Notes under the pieces: model-generated
Told to the model about the DNA's origin: nothing
Database searches by the model: none
Seen by the model: only the letters and a program-made list of their open reading frames with translations
Program-made: the position numbers and the translations under genes
Part shown: piece after piece, positions 14,823-24,540 of the stretch
Position numbering within the stretch: position 1 is the stretch's first letter
Layout of the letters: each line of letters opens with the position of its first letter
Assembly (NCBI RefSeq): GCF_001659685.2
Contig: NZ_LXYE02000019.1
Span: forward strand, 1-64,000
Direction: 5' to 3'
Length of the DNA: 64,000 nucleotides
Origin: Labilibacter marinus
GTDB lineage: Bacteria; Bacteroidota; Bacteroidia; Bacteroidales; Marinilabiliaceae

Positions 14823-16106
14823 ATGCAGGTATTTGAATATCCACAGAAGAGCGATTGGGCTAAATTATTACAACGCCCCGAAAATGATTTGAGCGGTTTG
14901 TTTAATACAGTTCAAGATATATTGAATGATATAAAAGCAAATGGTGAAAGTGCTGCAAAAGCTTATTCTGAAAAATTTGATGGTTACGCACCAGAAACAC
15001 TGTTAGTTTCTAAAGACGAAATGGATGAAGCTTGTTTACAAGTATCATCAAAACTTAAGGAGGCTATATATATGGCCAAACTAAATATTGAAAAGTTCCA
15101 TCAAGCTCAAATATCTCCTGAAAAAATAGTAGAAACAATGCCCGGCGTAACATGTCGCCAAAAAAGCATGCCCATTGAAAAAGTAGGCTTATATATCCCT
15201 GGTGGAACAGCGCCTTTATTTTCTACGGTATTAATGTTAGCTATTCCTGCCATCATAGCAGGATGCAAACAAATAGTTTTATGTACACCCGCTAACAACG
15301 AAGGAAAAATAAACCCTGCCATACTTTTTGCCGCCTCTCTTATAGGTGTAAAAAATGTATTTAAACTAGGAGGAGTACAAGCAATTGGCTCTATGGCTTA
15401 CGGAATAGAATCGATACCTAAAGTAGATAAAATTTTTGGCCCAGGAAACAGCTATGTAACAGCTGCTAAACAATTAGTAAGCCTAAAAGATGTGGCCATA
15501 GATATGCCTGCTGGACCTTCGGAAGTTGAAGTAATGGCCGACGAGTCAGCTAATGCCGCATTTATAGCTTCGGACTTATTAAGCCAAGCAGAGCACGGAA
15601 TAGATAGTCAGGTGATATTTATTACCGACTGCAAAGCATTAATTGCTGAAGTTCAAGAAGAATTAAGCAAGCAACTGAAAACATTATCGCGCAAAGAAAT
15701 TGCAGAAAAAGCATTAGAAAACAGTCGCATCATTTTATTAAAGGATAAAAATGAGATGATTGAGATGACAAACGAATACGCTCCTGAGCATTTAATTATA
15801 GCCATGCGAGACGAAGATGAAGTGGCGGATAAAATCACCAACGCAGGCTCCGTATTCATAGGAAATTACACACCCGAAAGTGCGGGAGATTATGCTTCAG
15901 GAACTAACCACACCCTTCCTACCCATGGATACGCACGAGCATATAGTGGTGTAAACTTAGATAGTTACATTAAGAAAATCACTTTTCAGAAGATTACTGC
16001 TGAAGGATTAAAAAAGATTGGACCTGCTATTGAAGTAATGGCTGCAACCGAGCAATTGGACGCCCATAAAAATGCAGTTACCATCAGACTTAATTCTTTA
16101 AAATAA
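14823..16106 (+). CDS. hisD: Histidinol dehydrogenase
   Basis: This zinc enzyme oxidises L-histidinol to L-histidine with two NAD+, the last two steps of the pathway. The 427-residue length is normal. Visible family motifs are EKVGLYIPGGTAPLFST near residue 120, FGPGNSYVTAAKQLV near 205-220, and PAGPSEVEVMADESANAAF followed by LSQAEHG near 230-260, which carry zinc and catalytic residues. A C-terminal SGTNHTLPTHGYAR segment holds a further histidine ligand. It is the second gene of the his operon, 75 nt after hisG and 38 nt before hisC. Confidence 0.95.
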   Translation: MQVFEYPQKSDWAKLLQRPENDLSGLFNTVQDILNDIKANGESAAKAYSEKFDGYAPETLLVSKDEMDEACLQVSSKLKEAIYMAKLNIEKFHQAQISPEKIVETMPGVTCRQKSMPIEKVGLYIPGGTAPLFSTVLMLAIPAIIAGCKQIVLCTPANNEGKINPAILFAASLIGVKNVFKLGGVQAIGSMAYGIESIPKVDKIFGPGNSYVTAAKQLVSLKDVAIDMPAGPSEVEVMADESANAAFIASDLLSQAEHGIDSQVIFITDCKALIAEVQEELSKQLKTLSRKEIAEKALENSRIILLKDKNEMIEMTNEYAPEHLIIAMRDEDEVADKITNAGSVFIGNYTPESAGDYASGTNHTLPTHGYARAYSGVNLDSYIKKITFQKITAEGLKKIGPAIEVMAATEQLDAHKNAVTIRLNSLK

Positions 16107-16144
16107 CAAAGTAATAATTCAACTTTTTCTTAATACCAAATAAA

Positions 16145-17191
16145 ATGAAATCATTAGACCAATTAATACGTCCCAATATAAAATCGTTAAAACCATACTC
16201 ATCAGCAAGAGATGAGTATTCGGGTGAAGAGGCTATATTTTTAGATGCCAATGAAAACCCATTTAACGAACCATACAACCGCTATCCTGACCCATATCAG
16301 CGAAAGCTTAAAACTAAAATTGCTGAAATAAAAAGTATTTCTGAAAAGAGCATTTTTCTAGGAAATGGGAGCGACGAAGCTATTGATTTAGCTTTTAGAG
16401 CATTTTGTGAGCCTGGAGTTGATAACATTGTATCAATCGACCCTACTTACGGAATGTATCAGGTAGCCGCCGACATCAATAATATTGAAGTTAGAAAGGT
16501 AAAACTAACTCCCGATTTTGAACTTGATACTACAAAACTACTCTCGGTAGCTGATGAAAACTCAAAATTACTTTTCATCTGTTCGCCTAACAACCCAACA
16601 GGCAACAGTTTTAAAAAAGAAGACATTATTACCTTAATAGAGAAGTTTGAAGGTCTTGTTGTACTGGACGAAGCATACATCGATTTTGCTCCAGAAAAAA
16701 GCTTTTTACCCGATTTAAACAAATACCCTAATTTAATAATTCTTCAAACACTTAGTAAAGCTTGGGGTATGGCAGGAATTCGTTTAGGTATGGCCTTTAC
16801 ATCTCCTGAAATAATAACCATTTTTAACCACATTAAATATCCTTACAATATCAATATCCTTACACAACAAAAGGCTCTTGAATTATTAGAAAAAGAGGAT
16901 GAAAAAAACGGGTGGGTAGAAGAACTTTTAAAACAAAAGGCAGCCATGACTATTCAGATAAAAGGTTATTCTTTTGTTGAGAAGATTTACCCTTCAGACG
17001 CCAATTACCTTTTGGTAAAAACCAATGCCCCTAAGGAGATATACAACTTTTTAGTAGAACAAGGCGTTATCATCAGAGATCGCTCAACAGTTAGCTTATG
17101 CGAAGGATGCCTAAGGCTAACCATTGGATCTAAAAAGGAAAACAAAGCTTTATATGAAGGCTTGGATAAATACACGAATCAAATACAATAA
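16145..17191 (+). CDS. hisC: Histidinol-phosphate aminotransferase
   Basis: This PLP-dependent fold type I aminotransferase converts imidazole acetol phosphate and glutamate to histidinol phosphate. In its 348 residues one sees the N-terminal DANENPF segment, the PLP-contact motif CSPNNPTGN near 143-151, the DEAYIDFA segment, and the PLP lysine in TLSKAWGMAGIRLG near residue 205. A C-terminal RLTIGS segment contains the substrate-binding arginine. It lies 38 nt after hisD and 6 nt before hisB, so it is in the same transcript. Confidence 0.95.
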   Translation: MKSLDQLIRPNIKSLKPYSSARDEYSGEEAIFLDANENPFNEPYNRYPDPYQRKLKTKIAEIKSISEKSIFLGNGSDEAIDLAFRAFCEPGVDNIVSIDPTYGMYQVAADINNIEVRKVKLTPDFELDTTKLLSVADENSKLLFICSPNNPTGNSFKKEDIITLIEKFEGLVVLDEAYIDFAPEKSFLPDLNKYPNLIILQTLSKAWGMAGIRLGMAFTSPEIITIFNHIKYPYNINILTQQKALELLEKEDEKNGWVEELLKQKAAMTIQIKGYSFVEKIYPSDANYLLVKTNAPKEIYNFLVEQGVIIRDRSTVSLCEGCLRLTIGSKKENKALYEGLDKYTNQIQ

Positions 17192-17197
17192 CAACAT

Positions 17198-18325
17198 ATG
17201 CAACGCGTACTTTTTATAGATAGAGACGGAACCATTATCAACGAACCTCCTACTGATTTCCAGGTAGACAGTTTGGAAAAATTAGAGTTTTACCCTAAGG
17301 CTATTACAAATTTAGAGAAAATAGCTTCTAAGCTTGATTTTGAATTAGCCATGGTAACTAACCAAGATGGTTTAGGCACTGACTCTTTTCCTGAAGATAC
17401 TTTTTGGCCTGCTCAAAACAAAATGCTTAAAACGCTTGAAGGCGAAGGAATTGTATTTGATGATATTTTTATCGACCCTTCTATGCCCGAGGAAAATTCT
17501 CCTGCCAGAAAACCGGGTACCGCGATGCTAACCAAGTATTTTGAAGAGAAATATGACATGCCCAATTCATTTGTTTTAGGCGATAGAATTACGGACGTTC
17601 AACTTGCTAAAAACATGGGTTGCAAGGCAATCTTTTTAGCAGATAACGAAACAGCACATGCACAACTTAAGGAGCAAAATTTAGAAGACGTTTGTTCTTT
17701 AATATCAAAGGATTGGGATAAGATATTTGAATTCCTTTTTTCTAAAGAAAGAACAGCTGAAGTTATAAGAACTACGTCAGAAACTGATATTGCTATTCAA
17801 TTAAATTTGGATGGAACGGGGAAGTGTGACATTTCTACTGGGCTTCACTTTTTCGACCACATGTTGGAACAAATTGGCAAGCACTCTGGCTGCGACTTAA
17901 GCATTAAGGTAAAGGGCGATTTGCACGTGGACGAGCACCACACTATTGAAGATACAGCACTGGCTTTAGGACAAGCTTTTAAAGAAGCACTTGGAGACAA
18001 ACGAGGAATTGAACGCTATGGTTACTGTTTACCTATGGATGATTGCATGGCACTTGTGGCTCTTGACTTTGGTGGTAGACCTTGGTTAGTGTGGGATGCC
18101 GATTTTAAGCGCGAAAAAGTAGGTGATATGCCAACTGAAATGTTTCTTCATTTCTTTAAAAGCTTTTCTGACGCTTCGTTAAGTAACTTACAAATTCAGG
18201 CAAGTGGAGATAACGAACATCACAAAATAGAAGGCATTTTTAAGGCGCTAGCAAGAGCCATAAAAACCGCCATTAAAAAAGACGTTTTCAGCAACACTTT
18301 ACCGAGTACTAAAGGAGCTTTATAA
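17198..18325 (+). CDS. hisB: Bifunctional histidinol-phosphatase / imidazoleglycerol-phosphate dehydratase
   Basis: This is the two-domain HisB of 375 residues. Residues 1-165 form a HAD phosphatase with the nucleophile motif FIDRDGT near residue 6 and a later DRITDVQLA acidic motif. Residues about 180-375 form the IGP dehydratase with manganese-binding histidine groups ([14 protein letters not shown] and [14 protein letters not shown]) and the later [16 protein letters not shown] repeat. It catalyses steps 7 and 9 of the pathway. It is the last his gene here: hisH, hisA, hisF and hisI do not follow and must lie elsewhere. Confidence 0.95.
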   Translation: MQRVLFIDRDGTIINEPPTDFQVDSLEKLEFYPKAITNLEKIASKLDFELAMVTNQDGLGTDSFPEDTFWPAQNKMLKTLEGEGIVFDDIFIDPSMPEENSPARKPGTAMLTKYFEEKYDMPNSFVLGDRITDVQLAKNMGCKAIFLADNETAHAQLKEQNLEDVCSLISKDWDKIFEFLFSKERTAEVIRTTSETDIAIQLNLDGTGKCDISTGLHFFDHMLEQIGKHSGCDLSIKVKGDLHVDEHHTIEDTALALGQAFKEALGDKRGIERYGYCLPMDDCMALVALDFGGRPWLVWDADFKREKVGDMPTEMFLHFFKSFSDASLSNLQIQASGDNEHHKIEGIFKALARAIKTAIKKDVFSNTLPSTKGAL

Positions 18326-18423
18326 TCGTATAATATTTTTTTTACTGGTCTCACTTACTATTCATATTTAAGGAAATTATTATTAACTTCCCCATTATAT
18401 TGTTATTTGATTAAATGGCGTAA

Positions 18424-19644
18424 ATGGCAGGCATAGGCGATAAAACTAATTTCCCTCTGTACAATACGGGCTTAATGCCCCAAGAGGAAATGTTGGAAGT
18501 AAAAAAGACCGGTAAGAAATTAACCATTGGCATACCTAAGGAGAAATCAAAGTTCGAAAATAGACTTGCATTAACACCGCAAGGCATTGAGCTTTTGGTA
18601 GAAAATGGCCACACTGTTTTATTTGAATCAGGAGCAGGAGAACCGGCCAATTATTTCGATAATGACTTTTCGGAATGTGGTGCTACGATAGTTAACAACG
18701 CCAAAGAGGTCTTTCAGTCAGAAATTGTCTTAAAAATCTCTCCTTTTACAGATGAAGAGTTGGATCTACTTCGGTCCAATCAAACGATCATTTCATTAGT
18801 ACAACTACACCAACAATCTAAGCAGCTTTTAAAAAAAATGATGAGTAAAAAGGTGAACGCAATCGCCTTTGAACTTATTAAAGACAGCAACGGGTGCTAC
18901 CCTGTTACTCGAAGCATGAGTGAGATTGAAGGTGCTGCATCCATCATGGTGGCTAGTGAATACCTAAGCAAAGCACATAATGGTAAAGGTGTTTTATTAG
19001 GTGGAATTACAGGTATTTCTCCTTCAGAAGTTGTTATACTGGGAGCAGGTACAGCTGGAGAAAGTGCAGCACGCGCGGCACTAGGGTTAGGAGCTACTGT
19101 TAAAGTCTTTGATAATTCTTTTAAGAATTTAAGAGAGCTGGAACTAAATGTAGGACAAAGAGTATTTACTTCTGTATTACATCCTAAAGCACTTACAAAG
19201 GCACTTAAATCTGCCGATGCAGTAATCGGAAACCTAAGATACCTGCAATCTGGCTTAAGCTATATGGTTACAGAGGATCAAGTTTCTCAAATGAAAGCAG
19301 GCTCTATATTGATTGATTTAAGCATGGGACAAGGGGGGTGTTTTGAATCATCGATTTGTACCGACTTTGCGCATCCTGTTTTTATTAAACATGGCGTAAT
19401 TCATTATTGCGTGCCTAACGTTGCTTCTCATGTTGCTCGCACAGCAACCATTGCTCTTAGTAACATATTTACACCCTTATTACTTAAAATAGCAGAGGTT
19501 CCTAGCATTAACACATTAATCAAGGAAGACTCAGGAATTAGCAATGGTATCTATGTATACAAAGGAATATTAACCAATCATTACATTGGCGAGACGTTCT
19601 CATTGCCATCTAAAGACATTGGGCTTTTAATGGCCGCATTTTAG
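18424..19644 (+). CDS. ald: Alanine dehydrogenase (AlaDH/PNT family)
   Basis: This 406-residue protein has the alanine dehydrogenase / transhydrogenase fold. An N-terminal domain (TIGIPKEKSKFENRLALTP near 35) carries conserved lysine and arginine, and a Rossmann domain has the nucleotide motif VVILGAGTAGESAARAALGLGATVKVFD near 200. It should interconvert alanine with pyruvate and ammonia using NAD(H). The N-terminus is about 25 residues longer than in classical Ald, which is usual for Bacteroidota members of the group. The gene is 98 nt downstream of hisB and could be read with it, though its metabolism is unrelated. A second ATGGC lies nine bases upstream but is closed by a stop after two codons. 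Confidence 0.85.
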   Translation: MAGIGDKTNFPLYNTGLMPQEEMLEVKKTGKKLTIGIPKEKSKFENRLALTPQGIELLVENGHTVLFESGAGEPANYFDNDFSECGATIVNNAKEVFQSEIVLKISPFTDEELDLLRSNQTIISLVQLHQQSKQLLKKMMSKKVNAIAFELIKDSNGCYPVTRSMSEIEGAASIMVASEYLSKAHNGKGVLLGGITGISPSEVVILGAGTAGESAARAALGLGATVKVFDNSFKNLRELELNVGQRVFTSVLHPKALTKALKSADAVIGNLRYLQSGLSYMVTEDQVSQMKAGSILIDLSMGQGGCFESSICTDFAHPVFIKHGVIHYCVPNVASHVARTATIALSNIFTPLLLKIAEVPSINTLIKEDSGISNGIYVYKGILTNHYIGETFSLPSKDIGLLMAAF

Positions 19645-19745
19645 CATTTACCTACTGCCTGTAGGAAAACTACGATTTTTTACTGCTTGATTTGAGAATC
19701 AAGGAGCTTAATTTGTAAATGACTATTTTAAAAAAGGTCGTAACG

Positions 19746-19769
19746 AAAAAATTACTTTTCTAGTAAGTA
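19746..19769 (-). terminator. Weak terminator after the GAF histidine kinase
   Basis: On the minus strand TACTT and AAGTA (19753-19757 and 19765-19769) form a 5-bp stem right after the kinase stop codon. They are followed by a run of T residues (plus-strand A run 19746-19751). The short stem makes this a low-confidence call. A second hairpin (CTTGATT/AATCAAG, 19686-19703) lies nearer ald. Confidence 0.35.
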
Positions 19770-21125
19770 CTATCTTGGAATTGTAAACTTTAACAAGGCA
19801 CCGTCCTGTTGATTTGGTTCTGCCCATACATTACCACCCATTATTTGGGTATACTTTTTAACGATAGATAAACCAATTCCATTACCTCCAAACTCGCGCG
19901 AATTATTTAAATCGGCTTGTCTAAACAAGTCAAAGATACTTCGCTCATGGCCTGCTGGTATTCCAATTCCCGTATCCTTTACAAAGAATTCGTAATGATC
20001 CTCTTCTGCAGTATATCCAATATATATTTCTCCTTGTGCGGTAAACTTAATGGCATTACTTAATAAATGATCGAATATTTTATACAAGGCCTCCTTGTGC
20101 GTATCTACCACATCTTTACCATCATCATTCCCAAATAGCAAATTAATTTCCAAAGGCTTCTGCATTACGGCAATCTCCTCCGTATAGTTTGCACTCAACT
20201 GTGATATTAGGGTATTGATCCGAACCTTCTCTTTAGGTTCAACATACACCTTTGTTTGCAGTTTAGAAATATCAATTAAAGCATCCATAACACGCATTAA
20301 CTGGTTTCCATTTTGATGTATAATATTTAAATACTCAGCTTTTTCTACAGAGCTAAGATTATTCGACTTTAACAATTCGGTAAACCCAATAATGGCATTC
20401 ATCGGGGTTCTTACTTCGTGACTTAAATTAGCTAAAAAAGAAGATTTAAGCATATCGCTTTCTTCTACCTTTTTCGATGCTTCTTTTAGTTCTTTATTAA
20501 TTTTATCCAGCTCTTTATTCTTTCGAATAAGTTCTTCTTTAAAGACTAATAGCTCTAAGTTTCTTCGCTTCAATTCTCTTTGTTTCTCAAGATGTTCTAA
20601 CTCAGAACCTATTCTTGAAGAAAACATAAACATTAAAGCTTCAATTTTTTTTGCATCATCAATGCTATCACTAAAAAGTGCCGTTAATACACCTATAGGC
20701 TTGCGCGAAGAATTATAAATAGGAACACCACAATAGGCTTCAATTTCCATATCCTTTAAACTTATAGCCAACGGAAACTTCTCACGAACATTAGAATTAT
20801 AAGTAAAGATACCTTCACCTAATACCTTCTCACACGGGGTATCTTTATAACAGAACGTTGTATTTGGCACAATCGTTTCACGATTACATCGCGCAACAGT
20901 CTCCAATACACTTTCCTCCTCCTGTAACTGAGCTACAAAAACATAATCTGCATTCAAATATCTACTTAAGGACAAAATTGCAGATTCAAAAAATTCCTCT
21001 CCCAAACTATGATTCTTAGGATTAAAGAGATCATATATACATGCCTCCCATCCTTCATCAAGATTTGCCTCCCGACTAATTACTTCCTTATGTCTCCGTA
21101 TTGCCATATATCGTTTTACTGACAT
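19770..21125 (-). CDS. GAF-domain sensor histidine kinase
   Basis: This soluble histidine kinase of 451 residues has no membrane helix and no receiver domain. Residues about 25-185 look like a GAF domain, containing YCGVPIYNSSRKPIGVLTAL. A coiled coil follows (about 185-230, rich in K and E). The HisKA H-box SHEVRTPMNAIIGFTELL sits near 240, and the HATPase domain has the N-box LLSNAIKFT, DTGIGIPAG and GGNGIGLSIVKKY. It should autophosphorylate in response to a cytoplasmic cue. No response regulator is adjacent, so its partner is unknown. The start could also be the ATG six codons later. Confidence 0.85.
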   Translation of the reverse strand: MSVKRYMAIRRHKEVISREANLDEGWEACIYDLFNPKNHSLGEEFFESAILSLSRYLNADYVFVAQLQEEESVLETVARCNRETIVPNTTFCYKDTPCEKVLGEGIFTYNSNVREKFPLAISLKDMEIEAYCGVPIYNSSRKPIGVLTALFSDSIDDAKKIEALMFMFSSRIGSELEHLEKQRELKRRNLELLVFKEELIRKNKELDKINKELKEASKKVEESDMLKSSFLANLSHEVRTPMNAIIGFTELLKSNNLSSVEKAEYLNIIHQNGNQLMRVMDALIDISKLQTKVYVEPKEKVRINTLISQLSANYTEEIAVMQKPLEINLLFGNDDGKDVVDTHKEALYKIFDHLLSNAIKFTAQGEIYIGYTAEEDHYEFFVKDTGIGIPAGHERSIFDLFRQADLNNSREFGGNGIGLSIVKKYTQIMGGNVWAEPNQQDGALLKFTIPR

Positions 21126-21271
21126 AAAATTAGTTTGTTACTCCAAACAGGCTATTGCTCTACGAACCTTCAATTATATTTGATAAATACAATATTTTAC
21201 CCGTTTAACGCACCACCAAACATTAACATAATACATCGATAAAATGGAAACATTAATATAATTGGAGCTTA

Positions 21272-21303
21272 TTAGATACAAATGCTAGATTTTTGTAATT
21301 TTG
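21272..21303 (+). promoter_or_regulatory. Candidate cysS promoter
   Basis: A perfect -7 element TAATTTTG (21296-21303) lies 25 nt before the cysS ATG. At the right distance (20 nt) upstream there is only a partial -33 element, TTAG (21272-21275). The -7 match and position are good; the -33 match is poor. Confidence 0.45.
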
Positions 21304-21328
21304 ATCCCTTATTACAAAAAAAGCAAAA

Positions 21329-22801
21329 ATGAATAAGCAACTATATATATACAATACACTTTCGCGAGAAAAAGAATTATTCGAACCAATAACACCTGGC
21401 AGAGTAGGATTGTATGTTTGTGGCCCTACAGTTTATGGCGATCCGCATTTAGGACATGCACGACCAGCCATCACTTTTGATTTATTAAATCGCTACCTTA
21501 CTCATCTTGAATATAAAGTAAGGTATGTACGAAACATTACTGATGTTGGCCACTTGGAGAGCGATGGTGACGAAGGGGAAGATAAGATCGCTAAAAAAGC
21601 TAAGCTAGACGAGTTGGAGCCAATGGAAGTTGTTCAACATTACACCAATAGCTATCATAATTTCATCAACCAGCTAAACGTAAAAAGCCCAAGTATCGAA
21701 CCTAGAGCTTCGGGACATATTATAGAGCAAATTGAAGTTATTAAGTCCATTATTGACAAAGGTTACGCATACGAAAGCAATGGCTCTGTGTATTTTGAAG
21801 TAAAAAAATATAACAATGATTTTCCGTATGGTATTCTTTCAGGAAGGAAAATTGAAGACCTTATTAACAACACCCGTACCTTAGATGGCCAAAGTGAAAA
21901 ACGCGACGGATTAGACTTTGCACTATGGAAAAAAGCAGCACCTGAACATATTATGAGATGGCCATCAGAATGGAGTGATGGCTTTCCGGGTTGGCACTTA
22001 GAATGTTCTGCCATGAGTAAGAAATATTTAGGCGAACAATTTGACATACACGGTGGTGGCATGGATTTACTATTCCCTCATCACGAATGTGAGATAGCAC
22101 AAAGTACAGTAAGCAATGGCAAAACACCAGCTAAATACTGGATGCATAACAACATGATTACCATCGACGGACAAAAGATGGGTAAGTCGCTAGGTAACTT
22201 TATTACACTGGAGCAATTCTTTTCTGGTAATCACGACAAGTTGGAGAAGGCCTACAGCCCAATGACTGTAAGATTTTTTATTCTTCAAGCACAATATCGT
22301 AGCACTTTAGATTTTGGAAACGATGCACTACAGGCTGCAGAGAAAGGCCTATCCAGATTATCTGAAGCCTTCAACAACTTAGATAAGATTCCTATTTCTG
22401 AGAAATCTAACGTTGATATTGAAGCTCTCAAGGAAAAATGTTATGCAGCGCTTAACGACGACTTAAATAGCCCCATATTAATAGCGCACTTATTTGATGC
22501 CGTAAAAACCATCAATAGCTTAATTGCAGGAAATGTCACCATTAATCAACAAGACTTAGGTTTGCTAAAATCTATTATGCAAAATTTTGCTATTGACATA
22601 TTAGGACTAAACCTTGATCCTGCAGAAGCAAGCGGTAATGACGAAAAATTAGATGATGTAATGCAACTATTACTTACGATGAGGTCGGATGCCAAATCAA
22701 ACAAAGATTGGGCTATGGCGGATAAAATTAGGGATGAGTTAGCCAATCTAGGATTTGTTATAAAAGATGGTGCAGAAGGTGCCACATGGGAAATCAAATA
22801 A
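21329..22801 (+). CDS. cysS: Cysteinyl-tRNA synthetase
   Basis: This class I aminoacyl-tRNA synthetase of 490 residues charges tRNA-Cys. The HIGH-type motif appears as [14 protein letters not shown] near residue 38. A zinc-binding set includes Cys 31 ([10 protein letters not shown]) and WHLECSAMS with HHECEIAQS. The KMSKS motif is [13 protein letters not shown] near 285. The C-terminal helical DALR-type domain is present. Its stop codon lies 21 nt before the start of the M28 peptidase gene, and the pair is probably co-transcribed. Confidence 0.96.
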   Translation: MNKQLYIYNTLSREKELFEPITPGRVGLYVCGPTVYGDPHLGHARPAITFDLLNRYLTHLEYKVRYVRNITDVGHLESDGDEGEDKIAKKAKLDELEPMEVVQHYTNSYHNFINQLNVKSPSIEPRASGHIIEQIEVIKSIIDKGYAYESNGSVYFEVKKYNNDFPYGILSGRKIEDLINNTRTLDGQSEKRDGLDFALWKKAAPEHIMRWPSEWSDGFPGWHLECSAMSKKYLGEQFDIHGGGMDLLFPHHECEIAQSTVSNGKTPAKYWMHNNMITIDGQKMGKSLGNFITLEQFFSGNHDKLEKAYSPMTVRFFILQAQYRSTLDFGNDALQAAEKGLSRLSEAFNNLDKIPISEKSNVDIEALKEKCYAALNDDLNSPILIAHLFDAVKTINSLIAGNVTINQQDLGLLKSIMQNFAIDILGLNLDPAEASGNDEKLDDVMQLLLTMRSDAKSNKDWAMADKIRDELANLGFVIKDGAEGATWEIK

Positions 22802-22821
22802 AAAAACTAAACACTAAACTT

Positions 22822-23811
22822 ATGTTCAAGCATTTATCCTTAGTATTATTTATAGTCTTAATCAGTTGCAACTTTTCACCTGCAGAAACAAAATCATCTG
22901 CAAAAAAAAAGAAAGAGCCTAAAGTTGAGGCACCCACTTTCAATGCGGACTCAGCCTACCTCTTTGTACAAAAGCAAGTTGATTTTGGACCTAGAGTACC
23001 TAACACAGAAGAACATGCTAAGTGTGCTAATTATTTAAGCGAAAAACTAACATCTTTCGGAGCAGATGTTATCGTGCAAGAAGCTGAACTGAGAGCTTTT
23101 GACAATACTTTATTAAATGCCAAAAATATCATTGGTCAGTATAAACCAGAGCTTAAGGACAGAGTACTTTTGTTTGCCCATTGGGATACCAGACCATTTG
23201 CCGATCATTGTGACGACCCAAGCCGCCAGAACGAGCCTATTCTGGGTGCTAATGATGGTGGTAGCGGCGTTGCTGTTTTGTTAGAAATTGCTCGCCAACT
23301 TCAGAAAGCACCTATTTCAATGGGCGTTGATATCATCTTTTTTGATGCAGAGGATTATGGCAATCCTGATCATATTGAAATTCAAAATCCAAAACAAGAC
23401 ACTTGGTGCTTAGGCTCTCAATATTGGGCTCAAAATCCGCACGTAAAAAATTACTATGCTCGCTTTGGTATTTTACTAGATATGGTAGGAGCTCCAAATG
23501 CAACGTTCCACAAAGAACTTCACTCCAAGGACTTTGCTCCTAGAATCCAGAAAAAACTTTGGAATACGGCGCACAAACTTGGATATGGAAACTATTTCGT
23601 CTTTCAGGATGGAGGTTATATCACCGATGATCACATATATGTAAATAAACATCTGAACATACCTTGTGTAGACATTATTCAATACGATACAAGCTCGAAT
23701 ACCAGCTTTGGAAGCTATTGGCATACGCACGACGACAACATGGATGTTATCGATAAAAATACTTTAAAAGCGGTAGGTCAAACTGTGCTTGAGTTTATTT
23801 ACAATCAGTAA
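22822..23811 (+). CDS. M28-family zinc peptidase or glutaminyl cyclase lipoprotein
   Basis: I start this at the ATG at 22822 (MFKHLSLVLFIVLISCNFSP) because it gives a lipoprotein signal with lipobox LISC at the right distance; upstream codons in the frame overlap cysS. The 329-residue protein has the M28 metal ligands: HWDTRPFADH, GANDGGSGVAV, FFDAEDYG, LLDMVGAP and a C-terminal WHTHDDNMD. In Bacteroidota, lipoprotein members with the HWDTRPFAD form include type II glutaminyl-peptide cyclotransferases, which make N-terminal pyroglutamate on exported proteins. An aminopeptidase role cannot be excluded from sequence alone. It lies 6 nt before rnhB. Confidence 0.85.
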   Translation: MFKHLSLVLFIVLISCNFSPAETKSSAKKKKEPKVEAPTFNADSAYLFVQKQVDFGPRVPNTEEHAKCANYLSEKLTSFGADVIVQEAELRAFDNTLLNAKNIIGQYKPELKDRVLLFAHWDTRPFADHCDDPSRQNEPILGANDGGSGVAVLLEIARQLQKAPISMGVDIIFFDAEDYGNPDHIEIQNPKQDTWCLGSQYWAQNPHVKNYYARFGILLDMVGAPNATFHKELHSKDFAPRIQKKLWNTAHKLGYGNYFVFQDGGYITDDHIYVNKHLNIPCVDIIQYDTSSNTSFGSYWHTHDDNMDVIDKNTLKAVGQTVLEFIYNQ

Positions 23812-23817
23812 TAAGCA

Positions 23818-24426
23818 ATGAAAAGTAAACTAGAACTCTATTTACATAAAGATAAAATTGAAGCAGGCTGCGATGAAGCAGGTAGAGGTTGCTTGGCTGG
23901 TCCTGTTGTGGCAGCAGCAGTAATATTACCTGACAATTTTGAACACCCATTATTAAACGATTCTAAACAGCTTACCGAAAAACAAAGGGAAACTTTAAGG
24001 CCTATAATTGAAAAAGAAGCTTTAGCTTGGTCTGTTGCATTTGTAGACAATAATGAGGTAGACGAAATAAATGTATTGAATGCATCAATCACTGGTATGC
24101 AACGCTCCGTGAAAGAACTTAGCATCACCCCAGAACACTTGCTGATTGATGGTAACAGGTTTAAGCCTTATAAAAATATTCCGCATACATGCATTATTAA
24201 GGGAGATGGCAAATACATGCCCATCGCAGCAGCTAGTATCCTGGCTAAAACTCACCGAGATGAACTGATGGAAAAATTAGATCAGGAATATCCTGGTTAT
24301 GCTTGGAAGAAAAACAAAGGCTATCCCACTAAAGCCCATCGTGCAGCTATCGAAAAACTCGGTACAACGCCCTATCATCGCCAAAGCTTTAAATTATTAG
24401 ACACCCAACTAAAATTGAACATTTAG
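23818..24426 (+). CDS. rnhB: Ribonuclease HII
   Basis: This enzyme removes ribonucleotides and RNA primers from RNA-DNA hybrids. The N-terminal catalytic signature AGCDEAGRGCLAGPVVAAAV (near residue 17) gives the first Asp-Glu pair, and LLIDGNRF near 107 gives the next aspartate. AAASILAKTHRDELM and the C-terminal GYPTKAHRAAI segments complete the family pattern. The length of 202 residues is normal. It starts 6 nt after the M28 gene and is followed by 114 nt before the S46 peptidase. Confidence 0.96.
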   Translation: MKSKLELYLHKDKIEAGCDEAGRGCLAGPVVAAAVILPDNFEHPLLNDSKQLTEKQRETLRPIIEKEALAWSVAFVDNNEVDEINVLNASITGMQRSVKELSITPEHLLIDGNRFKPYKNIPHTCIIKGDGKYMPIAAASILAKTHRDELMEKLDQEYPGYAWKKNKGYPTKAHRAAIEKLGTTPYHRQSFKLLDTQLKLNI

Positions 24427-24540
24427 CACATAAGTAGTAATAATTGTCATTGTTTTTTAGATATTTTATTACCTAATTGCGCCGTCTTGTCTTAGTTTAA
24501 ACCATTTGGATTTAAAAGCATAATTAATAATAAATTACTA

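Noticed and set aside
19681-19705. Hairpin CTTGATT/AATCAAG downstream of ald
   Set aside because: The stem is AT-rich and no T run follows directly, so I did not call it a terminator for ald.
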